From Bacteroidota bacterium (GTDB taxonomy: Bacteria > Bacteroidota > Bacteroidia > Palsa-948), in assembly GCA_016213435.1 (NCBI GenBank), contig JACRAL010000126.1:1-50910 (forward strand): a stretch of DNA of 50,910 nucleotides, given 5' to 3'. How positions within the stretch are numbered: the first letter of the stretch is position 1; each line of letters begins with the position of its first letter. The notes under the pieces were generated by a model. It saw only the letters and a program-made list of their open reading frames with translations, did no database searches and was not told the DNA's origin. The translations under genes were made by a program, and so were the position numbers. Shown here in pieces: positions 1 through 7,811 of this stretch.

Positions 1-125
1 CTATCCTGAGAAGAATCGCTCTCAACCTTATTCGATTAGACAAAACACCAAAAATAAGCCAGCGTAATAAACGAAACAAATCAGCATGGAACGATCAATT
101 CTTAGAAAAAATGCTTAGGATTTAA
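1..125 (+). CDS. ISAs1-like transposase, C-terminal fragment (cut by window edge)
   Basis: The frame beginning at base 3 is open from the window edge to a TAA at 123-125. It reads ILRRIALNLIRLDK, then KISQRNKRNKSAWNDQFLEK. This resembles the C-terminal tail of ISAs1-family (IS4-like DDE) transposases, which typically read like RRLALNLL...KRKKAAWD.DYLEKLL. Only about 40 residues are visible, so catalytic residues and completeness cannot be judged. The upstream part lies outside the window. The call is from recalled family resemblance and is moderately secure. Confidence 0.6.
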   Translation, partial: ILRRIALNLIRLDKTPKISQRNKRNKSAWNDQFLEKMLRI

Positions 126-139
126 GCCCGATTGCCTTG
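1..139 (+). mobile_element. Right end of an ISAs1-like insertion sequence
   Basis: The transposase stop codon is followed within 15 bases by CCCGATTGCCTTGG (about 127-140). This resembles the terminal inverted repeat of ISAs1-family elements, which usually ends in a GATTGCCCTG-like sequence just after the transposase gene. The left end and the target duplication are not in the window, so the boundary is approximate. Confidence 0.4.
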
Positions 140-318
140 GGTAGAATAGATTTCCGCTTCTTCATTCTTAAAAAAAAAGATTCCTTTGTCTTTCCTTAAG
201 CAATTCCGAAAGAAAAACAACTTGATTGCTGCTGCATTCTGTTGCAATAGTGTTTGCATTTAGGATTATTTGTTATTTAGATATTCGTAAATTCGTATTC
301 ATTCCTTATTTATACAAT

Positions 319-1188
319 ATGATAAAGTCAATGACCGGTTTTGGAAAAGAAGAAGCTAACGTAAAAAACAAACGTGTATCTGTTGAGATTCGCTCGCTGA
401 ACAGCAAAGGGTTGGATGTGAATACCCGCATGCCGAACCTGTATCGCGAAAAAGAACTTTCGCTTCGTAATCTTCTTTCTGAAAAACTAGAAAGAGGCAA
501 GATAGATTTTTCCATCAATGTTGAATCTTCGGAAGGAATCAGAGGTACTCAAATAAATAAAACGGTTATAAAAAACTATCACACACAGTTAAAGTCAATC
601 ACAAAAGAATTAAAGGAAAAACAAGATGATTTGATTGGAATAATCATGCGCTTGCCAGATGTGATGAAATCAGAAAAGGAAGAATTCAATGAAGCGGAGT
701 GGAAGCAGATTTTAAAACTAACAGATGCGGCAATAAAGAATCTAGATGCATTCCGGGGGAGAGAAGGAAAAGTGCTGGAAAATGATCTTCGTAAGCGAAT
801 AGGTCTAATTCTGACATCACTTATTATTGTTGAGCAAAATGATGGTGCCCGCATCACTGCCATACGCGAAAAGATCAGAAAAGCAATTGAAGAATTGGTG
901 GCAAAAGATAAAGTTGACAATAATCGCTTTGAACAGGAACTTATTTACTACATAGAGAAATTAGATATCACAGAAGAAAAAGTCCGACTAAAAACACATT
1001 GTGACTTTTTTTTGAAAACCATGAATGAAGCAGCCAGCGGGAAAAAACTAGGATTTATTTCGCAGGAGATCGGAAGAGAGATAAATACCATCGGTTCAAA
1101 AGTCAATGATGCAAGCATTCAGAAAATTGTGGTGCAGATGAAAGATGAACTGGAAAAGATAAAGGAACAATTGAATAATGTACTATAG
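319..1188 (+). CDS. yicC: YicC family endoribonuclease-like protein
   Basis: A 289-residue protein beginning MIKSMTGFGK, the characteristic YicC N-terminus. The C-terminal half (from about residue 200) matches the DUF1732 part of the family, with ...GREINTIGSKVNDASIQ and a closing KDELEKIKEQ. YicC-type proteins are small-RNA-linked endoribonucleases in other bacteria. I chose the ATG at 319. An upstream in-frame extension to 226 would add a hydrophobic stretch unlike the family. It heads the common Bacteroidota order yicC-gmk-nadD. The leader at 281-299 carries a short ATTCGTAAATTCGTATTC repeat of the kind scattered through this genome. Confidence 0.9.
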   Translation: MIKSMTGFGKEEANVKNKRVSVEIRSLNSKGLDVNTRMPNLYREKELSLRNLLSEKLERGKIDFSINVESSEGIRGTQINKTVIKNYHTQLKSITKELKEKQDDLIGIIMRLPDVMKSEKEEFNEAEWKQILKLTDAAIKNLDAFRGREGKVLENDLRKRIGLILTSLIIVEQNDGARITAIREKIRKAIEELVAKDKVDNNRFEQELIYYIEKLDITEEKVRLKTHCDFFLKTMNEAASGKKLGFISQEIGREINTIGSKVNDASIQKIVVQMKDELEKIKEQLNNVL

Positions 1189-1285
1189 CGCCTACTAAAT
1201 TACTAATAGGTACTAATATATTAATGAATACAAACCCTTTGGTTGTTATGGTATTGATTCGTAGTTTAGTAGATATTGTTGAAGT

Positions 1286-1858
1286 ATGAACCAGCAAAAA
1301 CTTATAATCTTCTCAGCCCCATCGGGAGCCGGAAAGACAACAATTGTACAACATATCCTGCAGAAGTTTTCAGGACAATTGGAATTTTCCATTTCTGCCT
1401 GCACAAGATCCATGCGCCCCAATGAAGTTGACGGAAAGGATTATCATTTTATTTCCACTGAAGACTTTAAGCATAAGATAAAGAAGAATGAATTTGTGGA
1501 GTGGGAAGAAGTTTACCAGGGACAATTTTACGGAACGCTGAAATCAGAATTGGACAGAATATGGCGTTCGGGCAAACAAGTTATATTCGATTTGGATGTG
1601 CAGGGCGGTTTGAATTTAAAAAGAAAATTTGGCAGGCAATCGTTTGCCATATTCGTGATGCCTCCATCCATTGAAGTGCTTGAACTTCGTCTTCGTCAGC
1701 GCAAAACAGAAACGCCTGAAAGTCTAGCAAAAAGAGTTTCAAAAGCAAGAGAAGAAATCTTGGTTGCCGATCAGTTTGATAGAATTATTGTGAATGAAAA
1801 TTTAGAGCATGCCTGTGCTGAAGCAGAAAAATTAGTTGAATCCTTTTTAAAGAAATGA
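1286..1858 (+). CDS. gmk: Guanylate kinase
   Basis: A 190-residue cytoplasmic enzyme that phosphorylates GMP to GDP in purine nucleotide synthesis. The P-loop SAPSGAGKTT lies at about residues 10-19, followed by the GMP-binding segment CTRSMRPNEVDGKDYHF. A VIFDLDVQGG segment matches the family's conserved Walker-B-like region. Length is normal for Gmk (about 190-207). It sits 97 bases after yicC, and its last four bases overlap the start of nadD, so the two are probably translationally coupled. Confidence 0.95.
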   Translation: MNQQKLIIFSAPSGAGKTTIVQHILQKFSGQLEFSISACTRSMRPNEVDGKDYHFISTEDFKHKIKKNEFVEWEEVYQGQFYGTLKSELDRIWRSGKQVIFDLDVQGGLNLKRKFGRQSFAIFVMPPSIEVLELRLRQRKTETPESLAKRVSKAREEILVADQFDRIIVNENLEHACAEAEKLVESFLKK

Positions 1859-2397
1859 AAATCGGGCTTTTCTTTGGCTCATTCAACCCTATTCATATAG
1901 GGCACATGGTGATTGCCAACTACATGGCTGAGTTTCTGGATATAGACCAAGTGTGGTTGGTGGTTTCACCTCATAATCCGTTGAAAGAAAAAAAATCTCT
2001 CTCGGATGCTCGACAAAGATTGATGGCTGTAAAAAAAGCAGTTGGCAAGAACCAAAAAATTAACGTCAGCGATATTGAATTTTTCTTGCCTCAACCCTCT
2101 TACACAATAAACACACTTGAAGCACTGAATAAAAAATATCCTCAGCATAAATTTATTCTCATCATCGGATCAGACAATCTTCACACGTTTCACAAGTGGA
2201 AGGAGTATAAAAAAATACTGAGCGATTATAAAATTTATGTCTATCCGCGTCTTTCCTCCTTGAAAAAGGGATCAAGGAGGGTTGTTGAAGATCATTTCAA
2301 TGTAAAATTTATTAGCGCTCCCCGAATTGATATTTCCTCCTCATTTATCCGCAAGCAGATGAAAAAAGGAAAAAACGTAAAATATTTACTGGCTTAA
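1855..2397 (+). CDS. nadD: Nicotinate-nucleotide adenylyltransferase
   Basis: A 180-residue enzyme that adenylates nicotinate mononucleotide in NAD synthesis. The nucleotidyltransferase motif GSFNPIHIGHM near the N-terminus holds the (H/T)xGH signature. ISSSFIR near the C-terminus is the ISSTxIR-type motif. It overlaps gmk by 4 bases (ATGA). Bases 2250-2283 (TCCTCCTTGAAAAAGGGATC and AAGGAGGG) form an imperfect palindrome coding for SSLKKGSRR. That spot is variable in the family and may be another remnant of the palindromic repeats seen in this window. Confidence 0.95.
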   Translation: MKIGLFFGSFNPIHIGHMVIANYMAEFLDIDQVWLVVSPHNPLKEKKSLSDARQRLMAVKKAVGKNQKINVSDIEFFLPQPSYTINTLEALNKKYPQHKFILIIGSDNLHTFHKWKEYKKILSDYKIYVYPRLSSLKKGSRRVVEDHFNVKFISAPRIDISSSFIRKQMKKGKNVKYLLA

Positions 2398-2462
2398 CAA
2401 TAGACGTGAGCCTGCCATCCCCCTTGCTGAACGACACAAAACAAACATAAACACAAACCCAC

Positions 2463-4061
2463 ATGAAAAAACTCTTGCTTTGCATACTTACAGTATTATT
2501 GTTTCAGCAGGTAAATGCACAGCCCCTTAATACCAACCTGAGCAACGGGGTCATATTTGATGGCGAACCATACATTGCGCTTAATCCAGCAAACAATAAG
2601 AATCTTGTTGCAGCCTGGATGGGCATGAAATTTTCGAGCGGCATGTTTCGTATTGCCATAAAAACACGTGCAAGTTTTGATGGTGGCAATACATGGAGCA
2701 CCGTTAATCCGCTTCCGCATGTGGTAACGGCTTATACCTCTGCCGATGTATCCATGGCATTTGACAAAACCGGTTTGCTCTATCTCTCTTACATTGATTC
2801 CAGGCAAGCGCCCGACAGCGGAGGAGTGTATGTGGTTCGTTCTTCCGATGGAGGATCAAACTGGGATGCGCCCTCCAAAGCATTCGATGCATATGATGTT
2901 ACCGCCAAACTGCCCATCGACAGTCCCTGGCTGGTGGTTGATAATTCAAACACTGCAAATTCAGGAACACTTTACATTACCACCAAACCTGCACCCTGGA
3001 TCGCTCCACCCAACCGCAACTATTACAAAGTTTCATCCGACAGCGGGCATTCCTGGTCTGCCATTGCAAATGTGGATGGCGGAACTCATCTGGTTGGAAA
3101 TGCCATCGCAGCGCCCATGGCAGCTCCCGCCACTACGATGAACGGAAAATTCTGTGCGGTGTATCCAAGTTATGTTGTTTCGCAAAATATTTTACCCGCT
3201 TATTACCTCGCTGCCTCAAGCGACAAAGGACAAACCTTTTCCTACACTACCGTTTACGCTGCTTCACCTGCGGCTCTTGATACAAATTGCAAAAACGGTT
3301 ATCGCCTTGTTGCAAACCCCAACGACAGCAACCAAATGATCTTCCTTTCACCTACCGGAGCAAATGGCGATGCTGATATCATGGCGTTTCACAGCAACAA
3401 TGGCGGACAAACATGGAGCAGTCCTGTCCGGGTAAACGATGATGCTGTTGGAAATGGAAAAATACAGGACATGGTATGGGCTACATACAACGAACAAGGA
3501 AATGCGGCAGTAACATGGCGCGACAGACGAAATTCCGCTGTCAACGGTTTTTGGAATTCCGACTATGACTTCTATTATGCGATCAGCATAGATAACGGAC
3601 AAACATTTTCCGCAAACCAGAAACTATCCAGCCAGCTTGTTGCTTTCGATTCCATACTCACGCAAAACGGAAATGATTTTATGAGCTGCGTTTACCTGAG
3701 TGATACGCTTTACACCGTTTGGGGAGATACACGAAATGGAAAAATGAACATCTATTTTTCCAAATCCATTGCAAGCAGCAATACAAATATCGGAATCACA
3801 TTACTCGATGGAGAGGAACCCTCTTTCATGATCTTTCCAAATCCGGGCAACGAACAAATGAATGTTGTTGTAAGCGATAAATTTATCGGGAAACAAATTA
3901 CTATATCGGATGAAAGCGGAAAAGAAGTATTGACCTTTTCTGCCATAAAACAAAATGAAATAAATATTTCACAACTAAAAAGTGGTATTTATTTTCTTAA
4001 AGAAAAATCAAACAATAACACATACACTCAGAAATTCGTTAAGCAACAACAAGATAGATGA
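2463..4061 (+). CDS. Secreted BNR/sialidase-like repeat protein with T9SS sorting domain
   Basis: 532 residues. There is a signal peptide (MKKLLLCILTVLLFQQVNAQ), then a beta-propeller-like body with repeated Asp-box motifs: SFDGGNTWS, SSDGGSNWD, SSDSGHSWS, SSDKGQTFS, SNNGGQTWS, SIDNGQTFS. The last ~80 residues match a type A Por secretion C-terminal domain (IFPNPGNEQMNV, ISDESGKEVL, SGIYFLK, KFVKQ). The protein is therefore predicted to cross the outer membrane by type IX secretion. Asp boxes occur in sialidases and many non-catalytic propellers; I see no decisive catalytic set, so sialidase activity is not claimed. Its stop overlaps the next start by 4 bases. Confidence 0.85.
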   Translation: MKKLLLCILTVLLFQQVNAQPLNTNLSNGVIFDGEPYIALNPANNKNLVAAWMGMKFSSGMFRIAIKTRASFDGGNTWSTVNPLPHVVTAYTSADVSMAFDKTGLLYLSYIDSRQAPDSGGVYVVRSSDGGSNWDAPSKAFDAYDVTAKLPIDSPWLVVDNSNTANSGTLYITTKPAPWIAPPNRNYYKVSSDSGHSWSAIANVDGGTHLVGNAIAAPMAAPATTMNGKFCAVYPSYVVSQNILPAYYLAASSDKGQTFSYTTVYAASPAALDTNCKNGYRLVANPNDSNQMIFLSPTGANGDADIMAFHSNNGGQTWSSPVRVNDDAVGNGKIQDMVWATYNEQGNAAVTWRDRRNSAVNGFWNSDYDFYYAISIDNGQTFSANQKLSSQLVAFDSILTQNGNDFMSCVYLSDTLYTVWGDTRNGKMNIYFSKSIASSNTNIGITLLDGEEPSFMIFPNPGNEQMNVVVSDKFIGKQITISDESGKEVLTFSAIKQNEINISQLKSGIYFLKEKSNNNTYTQKFVKQQQDR

Positions 4062-4663
4062 AACTCCAAGTCCCTATAGTGCTAATGTATTCAAGACTGG
4101 TTATTGGACTGATCGTAATTCTTTTAAGCATACAGCACATTGATTATTACAAATTCATTTCAACCACTCTCTTAACCATTGGTTTATTAACTGATATTTT
4201 TGACGGCATTATTGCAAGACGACTTGCAGTGTCAACACAAAAAATAAGACGATTAGATTCAGCGATTGATCAACTGTTTTTCCTGTCCTTTACCCTTGCA
4301 ACCTACATCCAATGCCCTGACTTCTTTAAATCAAACTTTACAAAACTGGCAATACTTATAGGAATTGAAGGAGCCGCTTACCTTGTCAGTTATGTTAAAT
4401 TCAAGAAAGAAATTGCAACACATTCTATAGGCGCAAAGATCTGGACCCTTTTATTGTTTGCCACACTTATTGAAGTGATAACGCACTGCCAGTCTGTTAC
4501 TTTATTCAACTTCTTCTTTTGGATTGGACTCATAACAAGACTTGAAATAATTGCTATTATTCTTACACTAAAAACATGGACAACCGATGTGCCTACCTTT
4601 TACCATTCCTTAAAACTTAGAAAGGGAATAGAAATTAAACGACACAAGCTTTTTAACGGATGA
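4058..4663 (+). CDS. CDP-alcohol phosphatidyltransferase family membrane protein
   Basis: A 201-residue integral membrane protein with about five hydrophobic segments. The family signature is visible as DIFDGIIAR, followed by D..ID (RRLDSAIDQ), matching the D-x2-DG-x2-AR-x8-G-x3-D-x3-D motif. The conserved glycine is replaced by isoleucine (K-I-RRLD). The enzymes transfer a phosphatidyl group from CDP-diacylglycerol to an alcohol acceptor. The acceptor here (for example glycerol phosphate or inositol phosphate) cannot be told from sequence. It overlaps the genes on both sides by 4 bases, suggesting one transcript with the BNR protein and msrB. Confidence 0.8.
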   Translation: MKLQVPIVLMYSRLVIGLIVILLSIQHIDYYKFISTTLLTIGLLTDIFDGIIARRLAVSTQKIRRLDSAIDQLFFLSFTLATYIQCPDFFKSNFTKLAILIGIEGAAYLVSYVKFKKEIATHSIGAKIWTLLLFATLIEVITHCQSVTLFNFFFWIGLITRLEIIAIILTLKTWTTDVPTFYHSLKLRKGIEIKRHKLFNG

Positions 4664-4686
4664 TAAACACTACACATCAATCGATC

Positions 4687-5217
4687 ATGAAAACCATTCC
4701 AATAATTTTATTTACAATGACAATTATGAGCTGTCAATCAAAACAAAATAATTCAAATACTACTATGAGCAGCGAAAAAGATACTCAGCATCATATCAAT
4801 CCTTATTATTCCCGCACCGATACCACAGTATTGAATATCCCCGATTCCGAATGGAAAAAGGTTTTGCCCGACAGCATATACGAAGTAGCGCGAAACAAAG
4901 CCACCGAAAGAGCATTCTCAGGCAAGTACTGGGACTTTGAAGGATTAGGAACTTACTATTGTGCGGCATGCGGCAATGCATTGTTCCGTTCCGATTCAAA
5001 GTTTGCCAGCACCTGCGGATGGCCCAGCTTTTTCCAAACGCTGCGCAAAAGCAGCACAGTTTACAAAACTGATAACACCTATGGCATGAGCCGTACAGAA
5101 GTGTTATGCGGCAGATGCAGCGCACACCTAGGTCACATCTTTGAGGATGGTCCGCCTCCCACAGGAAAAAGATATTGCATGAATTCCATTGTGCTTGATT
5201 TTGTTCCGGATAAATAA
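4687..5217 (+). CDS. msrB: Peptide-methionine (R)-S-oxide reductase MsrB, lipoprotein
   Basis: 176 residues from the ATG at 4687, which gives a clean lipoprotein signal (MKTIPIILFTMTIMSC, lipid Cys16). An in-frame ATG at 4660 overlaps the previous stop and would add nine residues. MsrB reduces methionine-R-sulfoxide in proteins. Zinc cysteine pairs CAAC (92/95) and CGRC (141/144), the substrate-binding GWPSFF, and the catalytic cysteine in RYCMNS (Cys164) are all present. The lipoprotein signal places it in the periplasm, where it would repair oxidised envelope proteins. Confidence 0.93.
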   Translation: MKTIPIILFTMTIMSCQSKQNNSNTTMSSEKDTQHHINPYYSRTDTTVLNIPDSEWKKVLPDSIYEVARNKATERAFSGKYWDFEGLGTYYCAACGNALFRSDSKFASTCGWPSFFQTLRKSSTVYKTDNTYGMSRTEVLCGRCSAHLGHIFEDGPPPTGKRYCMNSIVLDFVPDK

Positions 5218-5221
5218 AAAT

Positions 5222-5336
5222 CCACCCCATCCCGATAGTTATCGGGACTCCCAAAGGGAGGGAGTTTGAGCATAAAATCTGAACTGCGTTCGCAACCTTT
5301 GGTTGTCCTTTGGGGAGATAAAAGAGAGGAGCTTCT
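5222..5336. repeat. Palindromic repeat cluster (CAACC-TTT-GGTTG core)
   Basis: The intergenic block after msrB contains CCCGATAGTTATCGGG (5231-5246), CTCCCAAAGGGAG (5248-5260), CAACCTTTGGTTG (5292-5304) and TTTGGGGAG. The CAACC-NNN-GGTTG core recurs at 9173, 23506 and 26652 with different loop triplets. The CCCGATAGTTATCGGG palindrome recurs in shortened form at about 12229. Such a block could act as a terminator for the upstream operon. Confidence 0.8.
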
Positions 5337-5398
5337 TTTATTTTCATGCCCAATATTCATATTTAATTATCTTAGCACTTTCATAAAACACACTTATA

Positions 5399-5659
5399 AT
5401 GAGAGGAAAAGGAGGAAGACCACCAAGCAAACCAGTCGTTTTTAGAGATGGTTTTTACATTGAGGTACGCAACAGGGCAACAGACCCGGGTTCCGGAATA
5501 AAAATAAGGAAAGAAACATACGAGGAAATGATGGCGGCTGTAGAAGAGTACCGAAAAACAAAGCTTGTCGTTATTCTAGGAAAATACAAAAACGGAGAAC
5601 CTGTTTCATTAAAACCTGAATCAGGAAAACCTGTTACAGTCAAAAAAAAGAAAAAGTAA
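5399..5659 (+). CDS. Small basic conserved-looking protein
   Basis: 86 residues, very basic, beginning MRGKGGRPPSKPVVFRDGFY and ending in a lysine run. The GRPP near the N-terminus resembles an AT-hook core, so DNA binding is possible but unproven. I do not recognise a named family. The reading frame is supported by an ATG just downstream of an AT-rich leader (TTTAATTATCTTAGC) and by its position between two repeat-free ends. It is convergent with moxR; the 21 bases between them hold no clear terminator. Confidence 0.6.
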   Translation: MRGKGGRPPSKPVVFRDGFYIEVRNRATDPGSGIKIRKETYEEMMAAVEEYRKTKLVVILGKYKNGEPVSLKPESGKPVTVKKKKK

Positions 5660-5680
5660 ACTTCGCTCCTTAGAAGTAAT

Positions 5681-6670
5681 TTACTTGCCTGCCACTAATT
5701 CCTTAATAATATCCTCCACAGAAATGTTTTCCGCTTCTGCTTTGTAATTGCGGACGATACGGTGGCGAAGGATAGCGGTTGCAACAGCGCGCACATCTTC
5801 AATATCAGGCGAATATTTTCCGTTCACAACGGCATGCGCTTTTGCTCCAAGTATGAGATATTGCGAAGCACGAGGTCCTGCACCCCATGCCACATATTGA
5901 TTAACAAAAGCTCCTGCTCCCCCTTCAGGAGAGTTGGAGGGGGCTGTCGGCCGCGTACTTGCTGCAAGACGCACAGCATACTGCAAAACATTATCCGTAA
6001 CCGGAACTTTTCGAATCAGATTCTGAAAGAATAATATTTCTTCAGCGCTGAGAATGATTTGCAGATCGGCATTATAATCCGAAGTGGTGTTCTTCACTAC
6101 GGTAATTTCTTCTTCAAACTTTGGATAGGTGAGCCACACGTTGAACATGAAACGGTCTAACTGCGCTTCGGGCAGAGGATAGGTTCCCTCCTGCTCTATC
6201 GGATTTTGCGTGGCAAGCACAAAGAAAGGATTCCCAAGTTCGTAACGCTTACCCGCAGTAGTAACGGCACGCTCCTGCATGGCTTCGAGCAGGGCAGATT
6301 GTGTTTTTGGCGGAGTGCGGTTTATTTCATCGGCAAGAATTATGTTTGCAAAGAGAGGTCCTTTTACAAAATGAAAGTGGCGGTTCTCATCCAGCAGTTC
6401 TGTTCCGATGATATCGGAGGGCATCAGATCGGGAGTAAACTGAATACGGTTGTATTGCAAGCCCAGCACGCGCGAAATGGTGTTTACCAAAAGTGTTTTT
6501 GCCAAGCCCGGTACGCCCACAAGCAGGCAGTGCCCCCTGCTCAGAATGCATATTAACACATCTTGAACAACTTCATGCTGCCCGATAATCACTTTGCCTA
6601 TCTCGGCAGTGAGGAGTTTGTATTTAGCCCTCAGGGCATCAACTGCTTCTACATCATCTTTGTAATTCAT
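5681..6670 (-). CDS. moxR: MoxR-type AAA+ ATPase
   Basis: 329 residues. Walker A GVPGLAKT (52-59), Walker B ILADEINR (111-118) and the typical QERAVTTAGKRYEL, ATQNPIEQEGTYPLPEAQ and WGAGPRASQYLILGAKA segments identify a MoxR ATPase. These chaperone-like ATPases usually activate VWA-domain or metal-dependent partners. No VWA/DUF58 partner gene lies beside it in this window. Residues about 241-254 (PTAPSNSPEGGAGA) look like an extra in-frame stretch encoded by a palindromic element, compared with the usual short TRP-x-DP linker. In related genomes moxR often directly follows a surA-like gene; here a cassette lies between. Confidence 0.9.
   Translation of the reverse strand: MNYKDDVEAVDALRAKYKLLTAEIGKVIIGQHEVVQDVLICILSRGHCLLVGVPGLAKTLLVNTISRVLGLQYNRIQFTPDLMPSDIIGTELLDENRHFHFVKGPLFANIILADEINRTPPKTQSALLEAMQERAVTTAGKRYELGNPFFVLATQNPIEQEGTYPLPEAQLDRFMFNVWLTYPKFEEEITVVKNTTSDYNADLQIILSAEEILFFQNLIRKVPVTDNVLQYAVRLAASTRPTAPSNSPEGGAGAFVNQYVAWGAGPRASQYLILGAKAHAVVNGKYSPDIEDVRAVATAILRHRIVRNYKAEAENISVEDIIKELVAGK
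5912..5948. repeat. Palindromic element inside moxR (in frame)
   Basis: The sequence CTCCCCCTTCAGGAGAG followed by TTGGAGGGGGCTG resembles one end of the CCTCCCC/GGGGAGG repeat family found elsewhere in this window. It encodes about 12-14 residues rich in P, S and G without breaking the frame. Confidence 0.6.
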
Positions 6671-6691
6671 AGTTTTTGTTTTGCCTACTCA

Positions 6692-6740
6692 CGCACGAAG
6701 TGCTCCGAAGGAGTCCCTTCGGAACAACTTCGCGCGTACG
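6692..6740. repeat. Conserved flank repeat A (left copy)
   Basis: CGCACGAAGTGC (6692-6703) and AACTTCGCGCGTACG (6726-6740) are separated by a small hairpin (TCCGAAGGAGTCCCTTCGGA). The same two blocks recur, directly joined, at 28701-28727. In both places the block lies just outside the attC-like site of a cassette-like module. Confidence 0.75.
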
Positions 6741-6742
6741 CG

Positions 6743-6880
6743 GTAATTATTGTCGTCTCAGACGACCTGCCATTTGCATGCGTCATAGACGCGCGCCAGC
6801 TGGGAACTGAACTTTCGGCTACCACAAAACTGTCTGCGGAGCACGAAACCCCACCTATTGTAAATGTGCTGTTATATGCA
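6743..6880 (-). other. attC-like recombination site of cassette module 1
   Basis: About 138 bases 3' of the lipoprotein gene. Read on the minus strand it starts TGCATATAACAGC and ends near TTACC, and holds several inverted segments (GTCGTCTCAGACGAC is one). Its first ten bases are the exact reverse complement of the module's own start (GTTATATGCA at 7728-7737, minus). That relation is the rule for integron cassettes. The classical GTTRRRY core is only partly matched, so the call is inference. Confidence 0.45.
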
Positions 6881-7737
6881 GATTGATTTGTCGCCATGGG
6901 TTAATTAGTAAAGTAGTTTTGCTGTGTCCGGTGTCTTTAAACTGAACCAAAAAATATGAACTGGTTCTGTTTTGTCCTGCGTGCCGTTTTTATTTTCGTC
7001 CTGTCTTGCGAAAATATACATTAAGTCATTTTTAGAATCGTATTGTGAACGAACAACAGAATAGTCAATGGGGATAAGAAGTTTTTTTATGTTACTACTT
7101 GCGTCAAAGTGATAAAATCTTCTCAAGTCCTTTTTGTTTATTAGACTGTCTTTATTGGTGTCTTCGTCATAAACAGATACTAAGTAATAATTTCTATTAA
7201 TTGGCTGATTGTCCAAAGAGTCCTGTGTAAATGATGGATAGTAAAGTGTCTTAACCAAAACTGGGTGACTGAAAAGATAGTTTCCCTTTTCTAATTTTAG
7301 GTCGTAGTGTGCTATATTCAAAAGATTGTAACCAAATAAAATGTCTATGCCTGGCATGAAGTGTTCATTTGATTCGTCTCCACTTTCGTCACTGTCATAC
7401 GAACAACTTGAACTACTTGAATTTTCAGTTGAACCTGTTGTCGCTTTTGATTTATAAATACTAACAAGTCTATGGTCGCCAAGTCCAGTTAGAATTACCT
7501 TATTGGGAAATGTTGAAATCTGTTTCATAGTTACGTTGCCCGAAACAGAATTTAATAGACTGTCGTTACTACTTGATTGGTCTGCGGTTGAGCTTATAGC
7601 AATTTGTTCTTCGCTTTGTTTGTCGCCTTTTTTGTTGCAAGACATTAGGCAACTTGTCACGAGTAAAATTGTCGAAATAAATAATTTGTTTGTCATTGGT
7701 GTCTGTTTTATGTGTCGTCCTACAATTTGCATATAAC
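6871..7737 (-). mobile_element. Cassette-like module 1 (single lipoprotein gene)
   Basis: The module is bounded by a perfect 10-bp inverted repeat, GTTATATGCA (6871-6880) and TGCATATAAC (7728-7737). Outside the upstream end lies TTATATATACCCGC, nearly the same as the outer flank of module 2 (TTGTTTATACCCGC at 31301). The gene reads away from this end and the attC-like site lies 3' of it, as in integron cassettes. It interrupts an otherwise typical surA-moxR neighbourhood. No integrase is visible. Confidence 0.5.
6905..7696 (-). CDS. Lipoprotein of unknown function (cassette gene)
   Basis: 263 residues from the ATG at 7696, giving a lipoprotein signal (MTNKLFISTILLVTSCLMSC). A longer frame to 7786 would run through the module boundary repeat and is unlikely. 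The mature part starts with a low-complexity S/N/K stretch and has a serine/cysteine run (TENSSSSSCSYDSDESGD). It ends with short beta-rich segments such as SKNDLMYIFARQDENKNGTQ and FWSLKTPDTAKLLY-like residues. DEDTNKDSLINKKD and DENKNGTQDK look like calcium-binding D-x-N/D-x-D loops. I do not recognise the family. It is the only gene of the module. Confidence 0.8.
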   Translation of the reverse strand: MTNKLFISTILLVTSCLMSCNKKGDKQSEEQIAISSTADQSSSNDSLLNSVSGNVTMKQISTFPNKVILTGLGDHRLVSIYKSKATTGSTENSSSSSCSYDSDESGDESNEHFMPGIDILFGYNLLNIAHYDLKLEKGNYLFSHPVLVKTLYYPSFTQDSLDNQPINRNYYLVSVYDEDTNKDSLINKKDLRRFYHFDASSNIKKLLIPIDYSVVRSQYDSKNDLMYIFARQDENKNGTQDKTEPVHIFWFSLKTPDTAKLLY

Positions 7738-7811
7738 TTATATATACCCGCACCTTTTTAAGAGGTAGGTTCGGTTGTTCCCCCAATCTTGGACGTACAA
7801 CCGAACCTCAG

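Noticed and set aside
226-318. N-terminal extension of YicC from 226
   Set aside because: YicC proteins begin at MI.SMTGFG; the extra 31 residues are encoded by an AT-rich repeat-containing leader.
2463-4061. Active sialidase
   Set aside because: Asp boxes alone do not define sialidases, and I could not identify the arginine triad or the nucleophile tyrosine with confidence.
6563-6897. Plus-strand 107-codon and minus-strand 70-codon frames
   Set aside because: They run across moxR and the attC-like palindrome; codon content is that of repeat DNA.
7697-7786. Longer start for the cassette lipoprotein
   Set aside because: It would run through the module boundary repeat and place the lipoprotein signal internally.
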